Below the pieces are notes generated by a model that worked only from the letters and a program-made list of their open reading frames with translations, ran no database searches and was not told where the DNA came from. Shown piece after piece: positions 1-11,816 of a stretch of 64,000 nt of DNA. The DNA comes from Phytophthora sp. 'mugwort'. Lineage: Eukaryota; Oomycota; Peronosporomycetes; Peronosporales; Peronosporaceae. The translations under genes and the position numbers were made by a program. Position 1 is the first letter of the stretch. Each line of letters opens with the position of its first letter. The DNA is taken from positions 4,340,001-4,404,000 of the forward strand of contig JAUCEF010000017.1 in assembly GCA_033558025.1 (NCBI GenBank), given 5' to 3'.

Positions 1-164
1 TTTATCGCGGTTAAGACTTCACCCAATCATAATTTTTTTTTATCGCTTTATAACACATGTCAGTACAGTTTTCCCGTCAAAGTCGATCATTGGTTTTGCC
101 ACCATAGTTCCCGCCCAGTGGCTCAGTTGCGGATCGAATAGGGAGCGAGCACAGTAAGGAGGCG

Positions 165-3100
165 ATGAAGGCGGCTTCGGACGCCGAGGTGATCGACATG
201 TCAGAGGACGGCGCGACCTCATCTGCCAGCCGCAAGCGTAGCCGCGAGTCGTCAGCTGAGCCGCGTCGCACGCATCGCAAGACTGAGACGCGCGTGCTCT
301 TCTCTGACGTTATGGCGCAGGAGCGCGAGATGGAGCGCATAAACTACGAGAAGAGTCGCCACTATCACTCCACGTCGCCGCCCCGGGCACAGCTGCGCAA
401 AGGCGAGACGCAGGAGTCACCTGCCAAGCACTCGAAGCTCAAGCGCGCTGAGGAGCGACGCAGTAAGCGCCAGAAGCTGCGCCGCAACCTGAGCCCGCGC
501 TCGCCCGACGGCGGTCCACAGCTGCCGTTGCGTGGCGGCGTGTCGCTCGTCAATTTTGAGGCCGAAACCGCTCAATCGCAGCGCAAGCGTCGCTTCGCCA
601 GGGACGAGGACGCTATTCAGGATGCGTCGCTCCACTCGACGGCGTGGCGCAACCTGAAGCTTGCCGAGGCGCCAGTCAATCTTCTGCCGGACAGAAATAA
701 TGTCGTGGAGCCTTTTGCCTTGGTCTTCGATGCCCCTTTGGACGAGTTTGACGCTGAGCTGAAAGAGACGTGCGCAGTCTCGGCCGAGTTCTTGAAGCCA
801 AAGCCACTGACGATGACGTCCGGCACCCGGGGAGAGGCCAAGGAGGAGCTGGTGGTGGAGGAGAGAGTGAAGCAACTTATAGACGAAGCGACTCCGCTCG
901 TCAAGAATTGTCACGCCGCAAGAGCCAACGCGATCATTGCTAACACTCGAAAGCAAATCGCAACGTACCTGGAGCAACGACCGGTGCTGCGGGAGAAGGC
1001 GTGTACACTTGTCGGTGCGTGTGCAGGTTGTAATGGTGGCTGATTTCGATTGCTTTATTAACTTTTGTGTGTTGCTTTGGATGACAGGAATGTCGCTTCA
1101 AATTTCACGCTTGGAGAAGGTTGCTGCGCGGAGACTTCTCCGAGACGCCGAGTTCGCGCCGGAAGGTATACCTCGGCCCTATTACTCAGTAGGGCGAACC
1201 GAGTCCGACCATTCTGGACGTGTTTACCCTGAAGTCGTGACATATCTGAGCAAGATTAGACCGATCCCGCGTTCAACGACATGTATACTGTCTCGTGGGA
1301 CGCATCGTGTCGAGGATGACCCCATTATTCGTTTTGTGCCGTACTTCAGTGCGAGTAACGCCAAGAATAAGGCCCCTCAGTTCAGCAGCATGGAACGTTG
1401 CAAGGATACCCTTGTAGGAATGGATGACGAGGTCAACGAGTACGTCCTGCGGTATGTTGTGCATTCTTGTGGAGGCGACCAGGCTGTATTCGAGGCGCTT
1501 CAGCGATGCAGTGCTTTTACGCAGCCGTTTGCGAATTATTCCGATATCTTAAATCGTATCACGCGGGAGCGTTTGTACAAGAAGCATTTGAACGAGCTGG
1601 AAGCACAGCAAAACAGCAATGGAATTTCTGCCCGCAGAAAATGTGCAATTGGGACGCTTCTCAAGAAGTGTAATGCAATACGAAGCGGCGCACATCTCCG
1701 TGGGCGTTTGCAGCCCCTCCCAGCGCATGTGCTATTGAATCACATCCAGCAGGATGGCGAATTAGGTGTTCGAAACACTCCGTCAGAGCAGTACAGAGAG
1801 GTGGCGTTGAAGTATCAAGATTTCTTTTGCCACCGATGCTGTACGTACAATTGTCGAAACCATGGTCGCGAGCAGCCAGTTCCAGTTGTTCGTGTTGATC
1901 CAAGTTATCCGTTAGTGAAGGCTTCGGCAAAATTGTGGCGGCGGGTCGAAGACGAGCAATTGGCGGAGGAGGAAGCGCAGGATGATGCAGACGAAGTGAC
2001 TGATGACGAACAAACCCCGGAATCTGATGAACCAATTTCTGAGCTAACACCCGCTGTTGAAAGCACTGCTAGGGACGATGAGCCTCAGGATTTAGCTTTT
2101 GGTAGTGCCCCTGCTGGGGGTGAATCGAAGCGAAGGTCTTTGCGTGCCCAAACGGCTGCAAGCACAAAAGCGTCATCAAAGCTGAGTTCAATTCGCTCTC
2201 ACGCAAGAAAACTGGTTCGTTCCAAGACATCAGACGTGTCGGAATACCTGGGCTTTGACGGTATTTACCAAGCGCTCACGCAGGATAGAAAGGTGGAATT
2301 GTTATCCGCTGACATGCGTTGCGGACCTCAGTGTTCTAAGCCTGCATCGGACGTGGCTCAAGATGGAGATATGAACGGTTTTCGTGTGACGGTAAAGGAC
2401 ACACCGTGGAATGGCTCAGAAGTTGCTTTGCTGAACAAGCTAGAGAAATGTATTGGACCCAACCCGTGCGCTATATCGGCGTTGATTGCTACACGAAGCT
2501 GCGTTGATGTCGCTGAATTGATCCGTGAACGTGAAAATCGAACAGAGTGCGGCCTTCATGAGCTTGCCCTAATCCGAAGTGGTGTGTTTGGGCGAAACCG
2601 TGAGAGAACAAATGGTGTGCTTGGCAACAGCTACGAGCACCTCCGACGTACGCGCGCCCAACGAATGAAGGACCGCGGTGCGAATCATGAGTATGTTCCA
2701 TGCAACCATGGCGGTGGTTCTTGTGATTCTGCACAATGTTCGTGTATGCGTCGCGATCACTACTGTGAAAAGTCATGTGGCTGCTCTCCAGATTGCTCCA
2801 ACCGTTTTCCGGGATGTCACTGTGAAGTCGGTCAGTGTCGAACTGCAGAGTGCCCGTGCTATTTTGCCGCACGGGAATGTGATCCTGATGTCTGCATCTC
2901 GTGCGGTGCTAGCGAGCTTCCAGTTGTGATGGCCGACGACAAAAGCAAGGGCAAAACTGTCGCGCAGCTCAAAATCTGCGGAAATGTTAATATCATGCGC
3001 GGGCACATGCGCAAGATCGGAGTTTCTGCATCAGAAACCCATGGATGGGGAGCGTTCGCTTTGGAGGATGTGAAGAAGGGTGAATTCATGTACGAATACA

Positions 3101-3486
3101 CTGGCTCGCTGCTATCTCAGGACGAGGCAGAACGGCGTGGCAATGTCTATGACAAAACGACAATCAGTTTCCTGTTTGATCTGACGGAAGACTCGGTTGT
3201 GGACGCCACACGCAAGGGCAATAAGAGTAAGTTTGCAAATCACGACTCGAAGAACCCCAAGTGTTTTGCCAGGATCATGTTTGTCAATGGAGACCACCGC
3301 ATCGGAATTTACGCGAAACAAGATATCACAGCTGGGGATGAACTCTTTTTCGACTACGGCTATAGTGGAGTAATCCCGGATTGGAGCCAGGCACGCATCG
3401 GATCCAGCAAGGATGCCGCATCCGTTGAACACGACGACGACGACAAAACGATTTCCATTGACCTAAAGGAAGAAGTGAAATTGTGA
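165..3486 (+). CDS. E(z): Enhancer-of-zeste histone H3K27 methyltransferase (PRC2 catalytic subunit)
   Basis: Catalytic subunit of Polycomb repressive complex 2, which methylates histone H3 lysine 27 in the nucleus with S-adenosylmethionine. Two exons, 165-1014 and 1088-3486. The 73-base GT-AG intron joins the frames exactly (codon G|GA), giving 1082 residues against about 750 in animal EZH2. The first 280 residues are Arg/Lys-rich and low in complexity. A Cys/His cluster near residue 531 (FFCHRCCTYNCRNHG) fits the zinc-binding MCSS region. A cysteine-rich CXC domain lies at about 822-895 and a SET domain at about 928-1050, with VDATRKGNKSKFANHD and FFDYGYS cofactor/substrate motifs. The animal NHS triplet reads NHD here. 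The start is the first ATG of the open frame. The family assignment is certain from CXC plus SET; PRC2 membership is inferred from the family. Confidence 0.96.
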
Positions 3487-4139
3487 AACACTTGGAGCGC
3501 ATACCGCAGAAAATAGTGGGATTTCGTTTGTCAGTCATATCGTGTCGATGTGTGGAAGAAGTCGATGTAAGAGACATTGCGAGGTTGAGTTTCTTCTTTT
3601 AATAGAGCTCGGATTTGCCCATCCAACCATCTCATAACTGCCTTTACAGTAACTATGTAGTGATTAGGATAAATGTAATGTGACGACGTTGCGGTCTCCT
3701 GACCGTATTGGCACGGTTCGATGAAATGCAACTGGGAACAGGTATGATATCAGAGACCCTGATTCAGGGTGATGAACGCAACGGGAAGGAAGAATTATAC
3801 GAACTTTAAATTTTAACAACGTCGATGTTTGTATCTTACGTTTATCGATCTCTATGTTTAGAGGAGCGGTTATGCTATGGATAACTTCAAAATAGCGATT
3901 TCGCATGCTCATTTGCACAGCTACATCTGAGGGTGTTCCGAGCTGGCTGACTGCGGTGAATTTGTGCGGTGCGATGATGGATTACAACTGGGGAGATCCG
4001 AAGAAGAACTCGCTGCTGTCATCCAGGATGATGTGTGTATGGACAGGGACGGAGTATCGGACTCGTTGATCGCTGACACTAGTGATCACGGTTCTGTAGG
4101 GCGAAAGCAGAGGTTACTCGAAAGAAGAAGCTGACGAGT
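3487..4139. other. Intergenic region with an unassigned open stretch next to the following gene
   Basis: No complete gene is visible. From about 3931 to 4113 a + strand frame is open and looks coding (acidic, for example RSEEELAAVIQDDVCMDRDG). It hits a stop at 4131-4133, in a different frame from the next gene's start region. It may be a 5' exon of that gene. An ATG-initiated frame at 3977 is also open for about 30 codons. I could not choose one splice pattern. The rest, 3487-3930, shows nothing recognisable. Confidence 0.4.
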
Positions 4140-6269
4140 GTGAAGTCGACTCTGTCGAACCAATTGCATCCAACTATTGAGCACAAAATACGAAGTCGGT
4201 CTGCTGTTGAAGATAAATTAAAACCTAAATATGTGCTTTCGATCACTACTAATACGTTTTCCTTGACTTCAGAGAAGAAAAAAGCTTTCGACTCGGCGCG
4301 ACGTCCTCTTCAGCACCCCCAAGGGGACAACGAGAAGCCACGGAGTAGCTGTAGCAACAACGACACACACGACGCAGATCAGACAGAACCTCAGTTCACG
4401 AGCGACGACGAGGCCAGCACCCTCGATACCATTCGTCAGGATGGTATCCCTCTTCCAGCATGTGCGCCTTGTGCAAGTAACGTGTGAGTTCGTACCAAGC
4501 GTTCCTGTTAATTTTCGTAGTTGCTGATTCTGTGGGCTTGCGTCAATTGTAGATCAATGTTTGACGAGTTCGGTCTGAACGCTGCTGCTGATGGACTTTT
4601 CCATCCAGCCTCGACGATTGAAGCTTTTGCAGAGCATGACGCAAAGTATCGCCAGGAGGTTAAGTCCACACCAGATAAACTTTGGTCAGGACCACGGCGA
4701 GCACGGTCCGGGAGTGAATACCCACCGTCAAGAGAGAATCATCGACTACCACTTCTCCACAATGGCAAGACGAAGTTTTTACCAGTACGTCATGATGTAA
4801 AGTATCAACCTGCAAGTTATCGTGGGTCTGCTCCTGCGTCAATGACAACGGCTTCATCGCTATCGAAGCTATTGGCTACCGATGACAAAAACCGCAGTCT
4901 CTCTGCTACTCAAAGCGATTCAAATCTATACGCTCCACGTCGTCAGGATGCAGTTCCTTCGTCAGCAGATCGGAATGCTCTCGACTTCTTAGAACGCGAT
5001 TTGGAGAGTGACGACGACAACAATCGTCACCATTCTCCCGTGACCAATCTTTCCCAAGCGATCAGTGAACACGACAACAACGAAATCCCTGGCAGCTCCG
5101 TCGTGCCACCGCTGGATTTTTCGCTTGCGAGGAGATTTGAAGAATTAAAGAAAATCATTAAGTCAAATCGAGAAAAACACAACTCGGATCGCCAGAATGG
5201 TAAACAGCCTAAACAGCCCAATGACGAGGTGTCACCAGGCGAGTCTGAAGCTGGTCAGCTGGCTTCATCGACAACAACCGTCCATGCGGCACACAGTGGG
5301 GGGCCGGTCAATGCAAGGAGCGCTATTCATGCCTCATCTAGCGGCTCTTCGAGCACCAAAAACGGTGGAGCAAAAGGCACTTTGAAGAAGCGCTCAGCCC
5401 CAGCTACTCGTGCTACGGCAGACATGAAGAATAGCCATGGCCCATCAGGTTCCAAGTGGGCTCTGCCAATCCACGTATCCGGGGCTGCAAGTCGAAAGAT
5501 CACTTCAAGCGTCACCGTTGCAGTATCGTCTCGAAGCCGGTCAAAGGAAGAGATGAAGGTTCGTAGTGGCGTTTCGCTTTCAGATCTAAAGGCTGAGCAT
5601 CGGGAGGCATTGCAAATGCTCAAGGAGCTCGGTGGTCCAGTGGATCCGGACTATCTACAGGCAGATGTTGTTGATGATACAAATCTGTCTAAAGGATATC
5701 GTCCTGGAAGGAATACTACAGGGACCAATCGACCTTCAGGATCTACAATGACTCTCGCTGGTAGAAAGTCGACAACCCATTTGCAAGCGCAAGCCCCGCC
5801 AGTGATCTCGACACCTCCAACCTCAGCGAATCCTTCTAATGCTTTTACTGTAAGTATGGTTACGAAGCTTCGGGAATCCGTATCTTCGGGCCGCGGTTCT
5901 AGTCGCGAGTCTTCTCCTCAAACTAGTTCTTCAGGCGACACACCATTAATATCAAGTGCACGGAAGGAGAAGAAAGATGAGGCAACTAGGCCTAACCAGA
6001 GAGCAGTGCCAGAAACTACGGCTGATATCACGGCCGCAGTGGAGAAGGTTTCTCTTGTTGATCCTGAACCCGTAACAGCAGGTAGCTCCCTACCACCACA
6101 TTTGTCGCCAAACAAAACCCTGTCTGACCCTTGGAAACAGCACGAGGATGACACAGACGAAGAAGATGGGGATAACAATGAGCTGGAGCACGACAATGGC
6201 AGTGAAATAAAGGCAGCTCTTACGTCTGGTGATCGCTACAGCGACGAAGATTTCGAGAGTGATTGGTGA
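4140..6269 (+). CDS. Ser/Thr-rich protein with acidic C-terminus, function unknown
   Basis: I do not recognise this protein. A GT-AG intron at 4484-4552 (donor GTGAGT) joins the frames in phase, so the coding part runs through 4483 and 4553-6269. The 3' exon encodes about 570 residues, mostly Ser/Thr/Pro/Asn-rich and probably disordered. It has a short helical stretch near 5575-5650 (SLSDLKAEHREALQMLKELG) and an acidic tail ending DEDFESDW. The N-terminus is unresolved: position 4140 is only the start of an open frame (GTG). A pyrimidine-rich acceptor-like site at 4271 (ttgacttcag) suggests a further intron that would link to the open stretch at 3931-4090. No catalytic motif, signal peptide or membrane segment is seen. 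Confidence 0.6.
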
Positions 6270-6417
6270 AATCTTCCAGTAGAACCTTCTCAACTATGTA
6301 ATGGGTTTACCTTCACTTCCTGAACTAGCCTCCAGTTACTAACTAATTGTGAAAAAAAAAAATCTCACTACTTTTTATCAGAGTCTGGTAAGTAAGAAAT
6401 GGGAAAAATGTCATCGT

Positions 6418-7877
6418 CTAGGCCTTGAATGCTTCAACCACAAGGCGGTGGCCGATTCGGGCAATGCGTTCTTGGACTGCTTCACCCGGGCGTGCTTCCT
6501 ACAAACGCAAAACAGAATCAATACTCAGACTTGATTTGTATTGCGCACAAAAGCCACACATACCTCAGCTGCTGCGCTTAGCTTCATTGGCGCTGGTAGA
6601 GGGGCGACACAGGCTTCCAAAGGAGCTGAAGCAAGCTCCTCAGCCCCCATAATAGTCATATCAATGCTGTCTACACGATGACGGTGGTAGTTGTGTCGGT
6701 GGTGGTGACTCGAGTCTTCACGGGGAGAAATCGCCTGGGCCATTTGAGCACGACGTGCATTCTCCTCCTGGGCGGCAATGACCTGAAGGTGCATCTTGTA
6801 GACCACCTCGAAACGCTCACGGTCTTTCCACGGCACCACTTTGCGATCATGGAGATGCATAGTCTGACCGGTTTCTTTCTCCAGCTTTCGGAAGGACGCT
6901 AGATGAGGAGAAATGTCAAGGAATGTGTCCAACATTGTGCTGGCATCGCTGCCAAATGACGAAAATGCTGGCAAGCGCAGCAAGGCTTGAAAGTAGGTGT
7001 CGTAAACCTGCAAGCGCTGTTGGTTCTCGGCCTCTTTTTGACTATCAGATGCGTGCAGATGAAACTGCTGTAGCTTCTTGCCAATCGAGCTCACCGGGAA
7101 AGCAATATTTTGCATGCTTGCTCCAAATAGCAGCCGCAGTTGTCCATCGAAGTTACGTAGTTCTGTTGTAAACCTAAGAAGTCTCCATGCGCACGAATAT
7201 TCCAGTATTTGCCATGACATGTCACCGTTACCGACAGACCCATGCTCAAAACTGTGGCGAGAACTCTGCTCTTCGTCAGCCATCACAAGTTCGCGCTCCA
7301 AGATCCAAGCTTTGACTGTGATTTCGTACATGGACTTCCCCTGCTCAGCGACTCGATTCGAGATACGTGCAGAGAGGTGCATGTGATTCATGAAGGCCCC
7401 AATCTGTGCATTGAGCTCGCCCAGCCCCAATGTTGCAGCTGAAAGAGGGGCCTCTTGTCCAGAAGATATCGTCGTTCGAAGGGCATGAAGCCATTCCTCC
7501 AAGTAGTCGCGGGTAGACGACGCCAGTTTATACGTTAGTAAAGATGGCGCCTTCCCATTACGACTGAGGTTGGCGCACAAATAGTGATGCTTCTTGCTGC
7601 CATTCTCTGTGATCCGGAAGATGAATCGCCTCGACATTTCAGCTGTCCCTTTCTCATCGCTTAACATCTCGCCCAGCTCATCTGCAGTAAACACGACAGC
7701 ACGATAAAGCTCTAACTTCCCTTTCCGCTCGTGTTGTGTCTCGTCCGTGAAGAACTCGAGCACGTGGAAGGTCGGGTTAAGCCTAAGGAAACGGCGCGTC
7801 CAGATCTTCTTGTGCAGTCCAACAGGACCCGTCGTCTCCAAATGATCCAGGTAGCCCTCCATTGCTGCTGGTGGCAT
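6418..7877 (-). CDS. PH and PX domain protein (phosphoinositide-binding, probable membrane-traffic adaptor)
   Basis: Two exons on the minus strand: 7877-6564 and 6498-6418. The 65-base intron 6499-6563 has a GTATGT donor and TTTGTAG acceptor and is in phase; reading through it would give a false end at 6525. The protein is 464 residues from the first ATG. Residues about 1-140 form a pleckstrin-homology-like domain (EGYLDHLE, WTRRFLRLN, W in the final helix at LEEWLHALR). Residues about 220-340 match the PX pattern: an R/F-rich strand, a PxxP-like loop and a helix LQVYDTYFQALLRLP. A His-rich segment (HHHRHNYHRHR) follows near residue 400. PH plus PX proteins bind phosphoinositides on endosomal or plasma membranes; the exact partner cannot be told. 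The frame stays open upstream to 7940 but without an ATG. Confidence 0.8.
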
Positions 7878-8046
7878 ACAGAAATTAGTCTGCTCTGCAA
7901 GCAATCGACAATCACGACTGGACACGATTCCGTTGGAGGGTCACAGATGGATATTTTGGGCTTTGCCGCTTTGTCCCTTGAGGTTTCAGGCCCTAATAAT
8001 AATGAAAAAGAAAAGCAAAACAGTGAGCCACGTCGACTGCTTCTGA

Positions 8047-8712
8047 CTACGAGTTAATCTTCTCTCGGTAATGCGTGACGACATTCTGCAGCAGAGTCTT
8101 GTTCTTCTTGCCCTTCATGACCGTTTTGTACGTCGCCAGGTTCTTAACCACCGTCTTGGTGGTGAACGACATGGCAGGCACATTGCGCAGTAGCACGAGC
8201 AGCAGTAGCTCCGTGAAGGCCATGGACATCTCGTCGTTGTAGCTGCAGCTGACGGCAAGCCACTCCACGAGCAGCATGTAGCCCTGTTTGCCCTCAAACC
8301 GCGACTGCATCTCGCTCCGGTGTTGCGCGCTAGCCAGACTCGCGTCCAGCACGAACAGCGCATGGACACGGTCCTCGGCCGTCTTGACGTCCTCTCTAGA
8401 TATAGCTATAAATCGCTCTAGATGTTCAGGTGATGTAGCACACATATCAACCCCACAGTGCTTCTTGGTGGCGTCTAGAATGACCTCCGATACTGCGCAG
8501 CCGTCGGCAAGGGAAGGGGACGCGGACGTGAGGCTGCGCAACGCGATGCGCGCATCGTGCGATGCGGTGGCGGGCTCCTCCGACAGCGGCAGCTGCCCGA
8601 ACTGCTGCACGTATGCCTCAGTCTGTTGGTGATACTCGTGCACGAGCCGCTTCACGCCCTCGAACTGCAGGATCAGCAGGTTCTTGAGCACCTCAGTCGA
8701 GTCCGCGCTCAT
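8047..8712 (-). CDS. Small protein with a TFIIS N-terminal-like helical domain
   Basis: Uninterrupted frame of 221 residues starting at an ATG. The C-terminal 75 residues show a pattern like the TFIIS N-terminal (LW/TND) four-helix bundle: GYMLLVEWLAV, then a leucine-rich helix ending LLRNVPAM, then TKTVVKNLATYK and a final helix ending HYREKI. That fold occurs in transcription elongation factors and their partners (TFIIS, elongin A, MED26, IWS1, PNUTS). The N-terminal half is helical and unrecognised. No zinc-ribbon domain follows, so this is not TFIIS itself. It lies 170 bases from the PH-PX gene on the same strand. The fold match is by eye and tentative; that it is a gene is more secure, given the ATG and length. 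Confidence 0.6.
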   Translation of the reverse strand: MSADSTEVLKNLLILQFEGVKRLVHEYHQQTEAYVQQFGQLPLSEEPATASHDARIALRSLTSASPSLADGCAVSEVILDATKKHCGVDMCATSPEHLERFIAISREDVKTAEDRVHALFVLDASLASAQHRSEMQSRFEGKQGYMLLVEWLAVSCSYNDEMSMAFTELLLLVLLRNVPAMSFTTKTVVKNLATYKTVMKGKKNKTLLQNVVTHYREKINS

Positions 8713-9672
8713 GGTGCCGTCTCGGGCGAAAATATAATATGACGGTTTGTAAATGGTGATGTACGTTGAGAGGGATGGGGGAGACTAAATATTCGACTCG
8801 ATAAACCGACCTGCTGTTTAAGCGTAAGTTAATGTCGTGTCCGAGTTTGTATCGCCCATATTGAAGCTGCTCATATAAGCGCAACCGTAACGACAACCTG
8901 TATTTATTCCACCAGCTTCGGTTGCGATGCAAGTACATTCCTACATAGCAGCTTGAAGTAACTAGTAGGGTACTTGCTAACTCCTTTGAAGGTGCGTGGA
9001 GTTTCATGTTGGTCACTTAGACGCCGCTCGGAGACTGTAGCTCTTTCCAACGCTATTGGATAAAATAGTCTCTTGTTTTGAAGATTACGTCGAAAATGAA
9101 CTATTATCTTTTAGAGCGCCTAGGCCAAGCCATTGGCTGGTAGAGGGGCTATTGGGACCGCATGGTCTTGCTTGGGGGACAGGGTTGAGGGAAATGTGCC
9201 AATGCGATATATTCAGACTACGGTCTTTTTTCTTCCTATCCTGCACTCGCGCTTCTAGAACTAGCTTCATACTACAGCTTTTCCATCCTACTGTTACCGC
9301 CACCCTTCAGCCTCATTTTTCAGACATCTTTCATTGCAGGGATACTCTCAGACGTTCCATACTCCCCATGGAGGAGTGATAGCTAGCAGAATGCTAACTT
9401 GTCCCTTGTCAACGGTTGGCCGTACCCTTAGCACGACTAGTGCGGGTCGGGCATGTCCACGACGCGCTCGGGCTGCGTGCTTGCTGCGTAGACTTCTGCT
9501 TTCTACGTTCGAGAATATTCTCACAATGCTCCTCGGTTTCCGGGTGGCGGTGCATACAGCCCGCAAAACTATTTTACCCGACCGAAACATCCTCCGAGTC
9601 AAGTGTTGGAACACCGAAGCCGACGCTTTCTAACGAAGCGGTTATATACGAACGAAGCGCCACAAAGCTCAA
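8713..9672. other. Intergenic DNA without recognisable genes
   Basis: Short frames only, none starting with a convincing ATG or showing a domain. The first part is the upstream region of the minus-strand gene at 8047-8712. The rest may be old repeat DNA, since it adjoins a retroelement scrap, but I see no supporting motif. Confidence 0.5.
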
Positions 9673-10060
9673 CTATTGACAGGAGCCACAAATCTGTAGT
9701 CGTATAGTTGTGGCGATGCTTGTAATTAGCGGGAGTAATACGCCAGAACTTTGATCCCTTGCATGATTATTCCGCCAACGCGGGTTCCTCTGGCACAAGC
9801 GTACAGTACACACGGACGGCTCCTCGAAGTCGGAAAGAATAACAGGACAGCTCCGGCAAAGGCACGCTGGATGTCTCGGGGTGTTTTTGTAGCACTCAGC
9901 GACCATGTGAAGGGCATTGCGCGCGTTGGCGGTTGTGAACGGTACAGCAGCTTGCAAAGCGTTGTCGTGTTCGTTACCATGTCACAATAGTAGTGTACCA
10001 TTCCCAATAAGTGTTGGAGCAATCTGCTGAATAGCCTGGGTCACATTTGCGTGCAGCTCA
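9673..10060 (-). pseudogene. Ty3/gypsy pol fragment (connection and RNase H region)
   Basis: Two overlapping minus-strand frames carry pieces of a Ty3/gypsy polyprotein. One begins LQHLLGMVHYYCDM, the conserved block after the reverse transcriptase palm. It continues to a part resembling the RNase H start and then VGGIIMQGIKVLAYYSR. The usual acidic TDAS motif is degraded and the frames shift between blocks, so this is a dead scrap of under 400 bases. No long terminal repeat is seen. Confidence 0.65.
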
Positions 10061-10599
10061 ATACGCAAAATGAATCAGCAACGTTCCAGCGAGGCGAGGG
10101 CGATTTAAGAAATATAGAAAACCGTCAGAATCGACATCAGCAGTAGCAAAGCGTAAACATTTCCAGGCGACCCCAAGACATGAGGTGAAGATTTTGAACT
10201 TCTCGAAGCATACCCGTCATCGCTAGCCACGGAGTCCTGGTCACCAGTACAAATATTTTTGACCGTTAGTAGGCATATTATGGCCACGAGCAAACACAAA
10301 TCGTCCGCGTTGGGCACCAGCAAACAGTGTTTGCTGTTGCCAAACACATTTGAGGTGACAATCAGACGTACATAGACGAGTCTATGCAGAAATGATTCGT
10401 CGGCAGCTTCCGAGCAGAAAACGGTGCACGGATTTCAGAATAATTTCACATGTCATGCTATTCTGAAACATGCCATGTTATTGTGATCCAAGGTGCACTG
10501 GCTTTCGTGGCCCTTTGGTAGTAAATACGGTCATTTTACTCCACCCGTTTATCCGACACAATAAACTACTTCGTTCGTTGTTCACCAAACTTGCGTTGC

Positions 10600-10870
10600 G
10601 ATGCCTACAAAGCAGACCTGGATAAAACTTGCTCAACTTCGAGCAGAAGAGGACTATGAGAATATCGCTGGGGTGAATTTTGCTGCTCAGCAGTGCTTTC
10701 AGTAAGGACGCGTTGGTGCGTCATCAGCCCTGGTGACCACGAGATGTTTGAACGACGTCTAAAGTGCACGAGCCCTGACTGTCAAGAAGCTGCTGCTCCC
10801 CAGAAGTGTGGTCTCAACTGGAAAGTGCATCACTGCGCTATTACGTCGACCTGGGTCATCCCCAGAAACG
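10600..10870 (+). pseudogene. Possible transposase N-terminal remnant
   Basis: A short ATG-started frame (MPTKQTWIKLAQLRAEEDYE) runs into a stop, and a second frame carries a Cys-containing stretch (MFERRLKCTSPDCQ, CGLNWKVHHC). The spacing of Cys and Trp resembles the zinc-binding N-terminal part of MULE-type transposases common in oomycetes. This is a weak visual match; it could be unrelated repeat DNA. Confidence 0.25.
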
Positions 10871-10907
10871 ACATTTCCCATGCGCGTGGTGACAGTGTGT
10901 GCTCGTA

Positions 10908-10924
10908 CCCCCCCCCCCCCCCCC
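10908..10924. repeat. Poly-C tract (17 C)
   Basis: An uninterrupted run of 17 cytosines, followed after one T by another CCC. It lies in repeat-rich DNA upstream of the Ty3/gypsy element. Confidence 0.95.
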
Positions 10925-11816
10925 TCCCACGGCCCCACGTGACACCCCACATGTGGACGTATATCCAATATCCAGCAGATGGATGAAAACGCAGTTCACC
11001 TCGACAAATACGGAGTAAATTGCTACGCACGCCGGACATAGGGACACCGATTATCGGGTTTCCCTCCTGTGCTCAAGTTCAACGCAGCGTCAAATATAAC
11101 CGGTGGCTTCGCGGGACAAAGAACTCCATTTTGCACGCTAAGGAATTGATACGGGCGAAGGCTTTTGTAGCAGACGAAGTGGCACCGGCCGAATGACGAC
11201 GGGAACCAAGTTGATGGAGGATATGACGACGAGAGACGAGGAGCGTGCGGCGCGCTATGTGTCGACGGTTCGGCCAGCAATGGCGGCAGAGCGGTATGTG
11301 CGCAGCAACGAGCAATGGACAGATATGGTAGAACGTGGGTTGGTACTCTGACTGAGAAAGGCGAGACAGAGACGGTAACGCCCCTTCAGACAGAACAAAT
11401 GGCTACACCTGAGGAAGCGAGATGTCGAGCGAGAGCGTTACGGCAGTGCGGGTAGCACGGAAGCAGGCTCGCAAGTCGAAGAAACGGCAAAGTGCACGAC
11501 GTACTGTTGACGACAGCGCGGCACGCAGCCAGACGACATAGACGGTGTGCCGGGAATCGGAACAGAGACGACATAACAAGCAGAGAGAGACCGCGAAGCA
11601 GCCATCGCACGAGCAGACTTGGAGGAGCTGCGCAGCCAACGACGTGCAGCCAGCGACGAAGAGGCCACACACGGCAAACGGATACGTGTGAGCCTCGTCC
11701 AACGGCAAAGCGGCGCAGCAGCAGTGACCTTGAGCAGCGACGGCTCGAGACAGGACACGGAGGCGGACGACGGGTTGCCGACAGCGCTAATCGACGTGGC
11801 CGGAGGGCGATGAGAG

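Noticed and set aside
417..977. 186-codon frame on the minus strand inside the E(z) first exon
   Set aside because: Antisense shadow of a GC-biased coding exon; no domain and the sense protein is well supported.
10105..10347. Small frame with two hydrophobic stretches
   Set aside because: Begins at GTG with the only nearby ATG out of frame, and lies in repeat-rich DNA. Too weak to call a small membrane protein.
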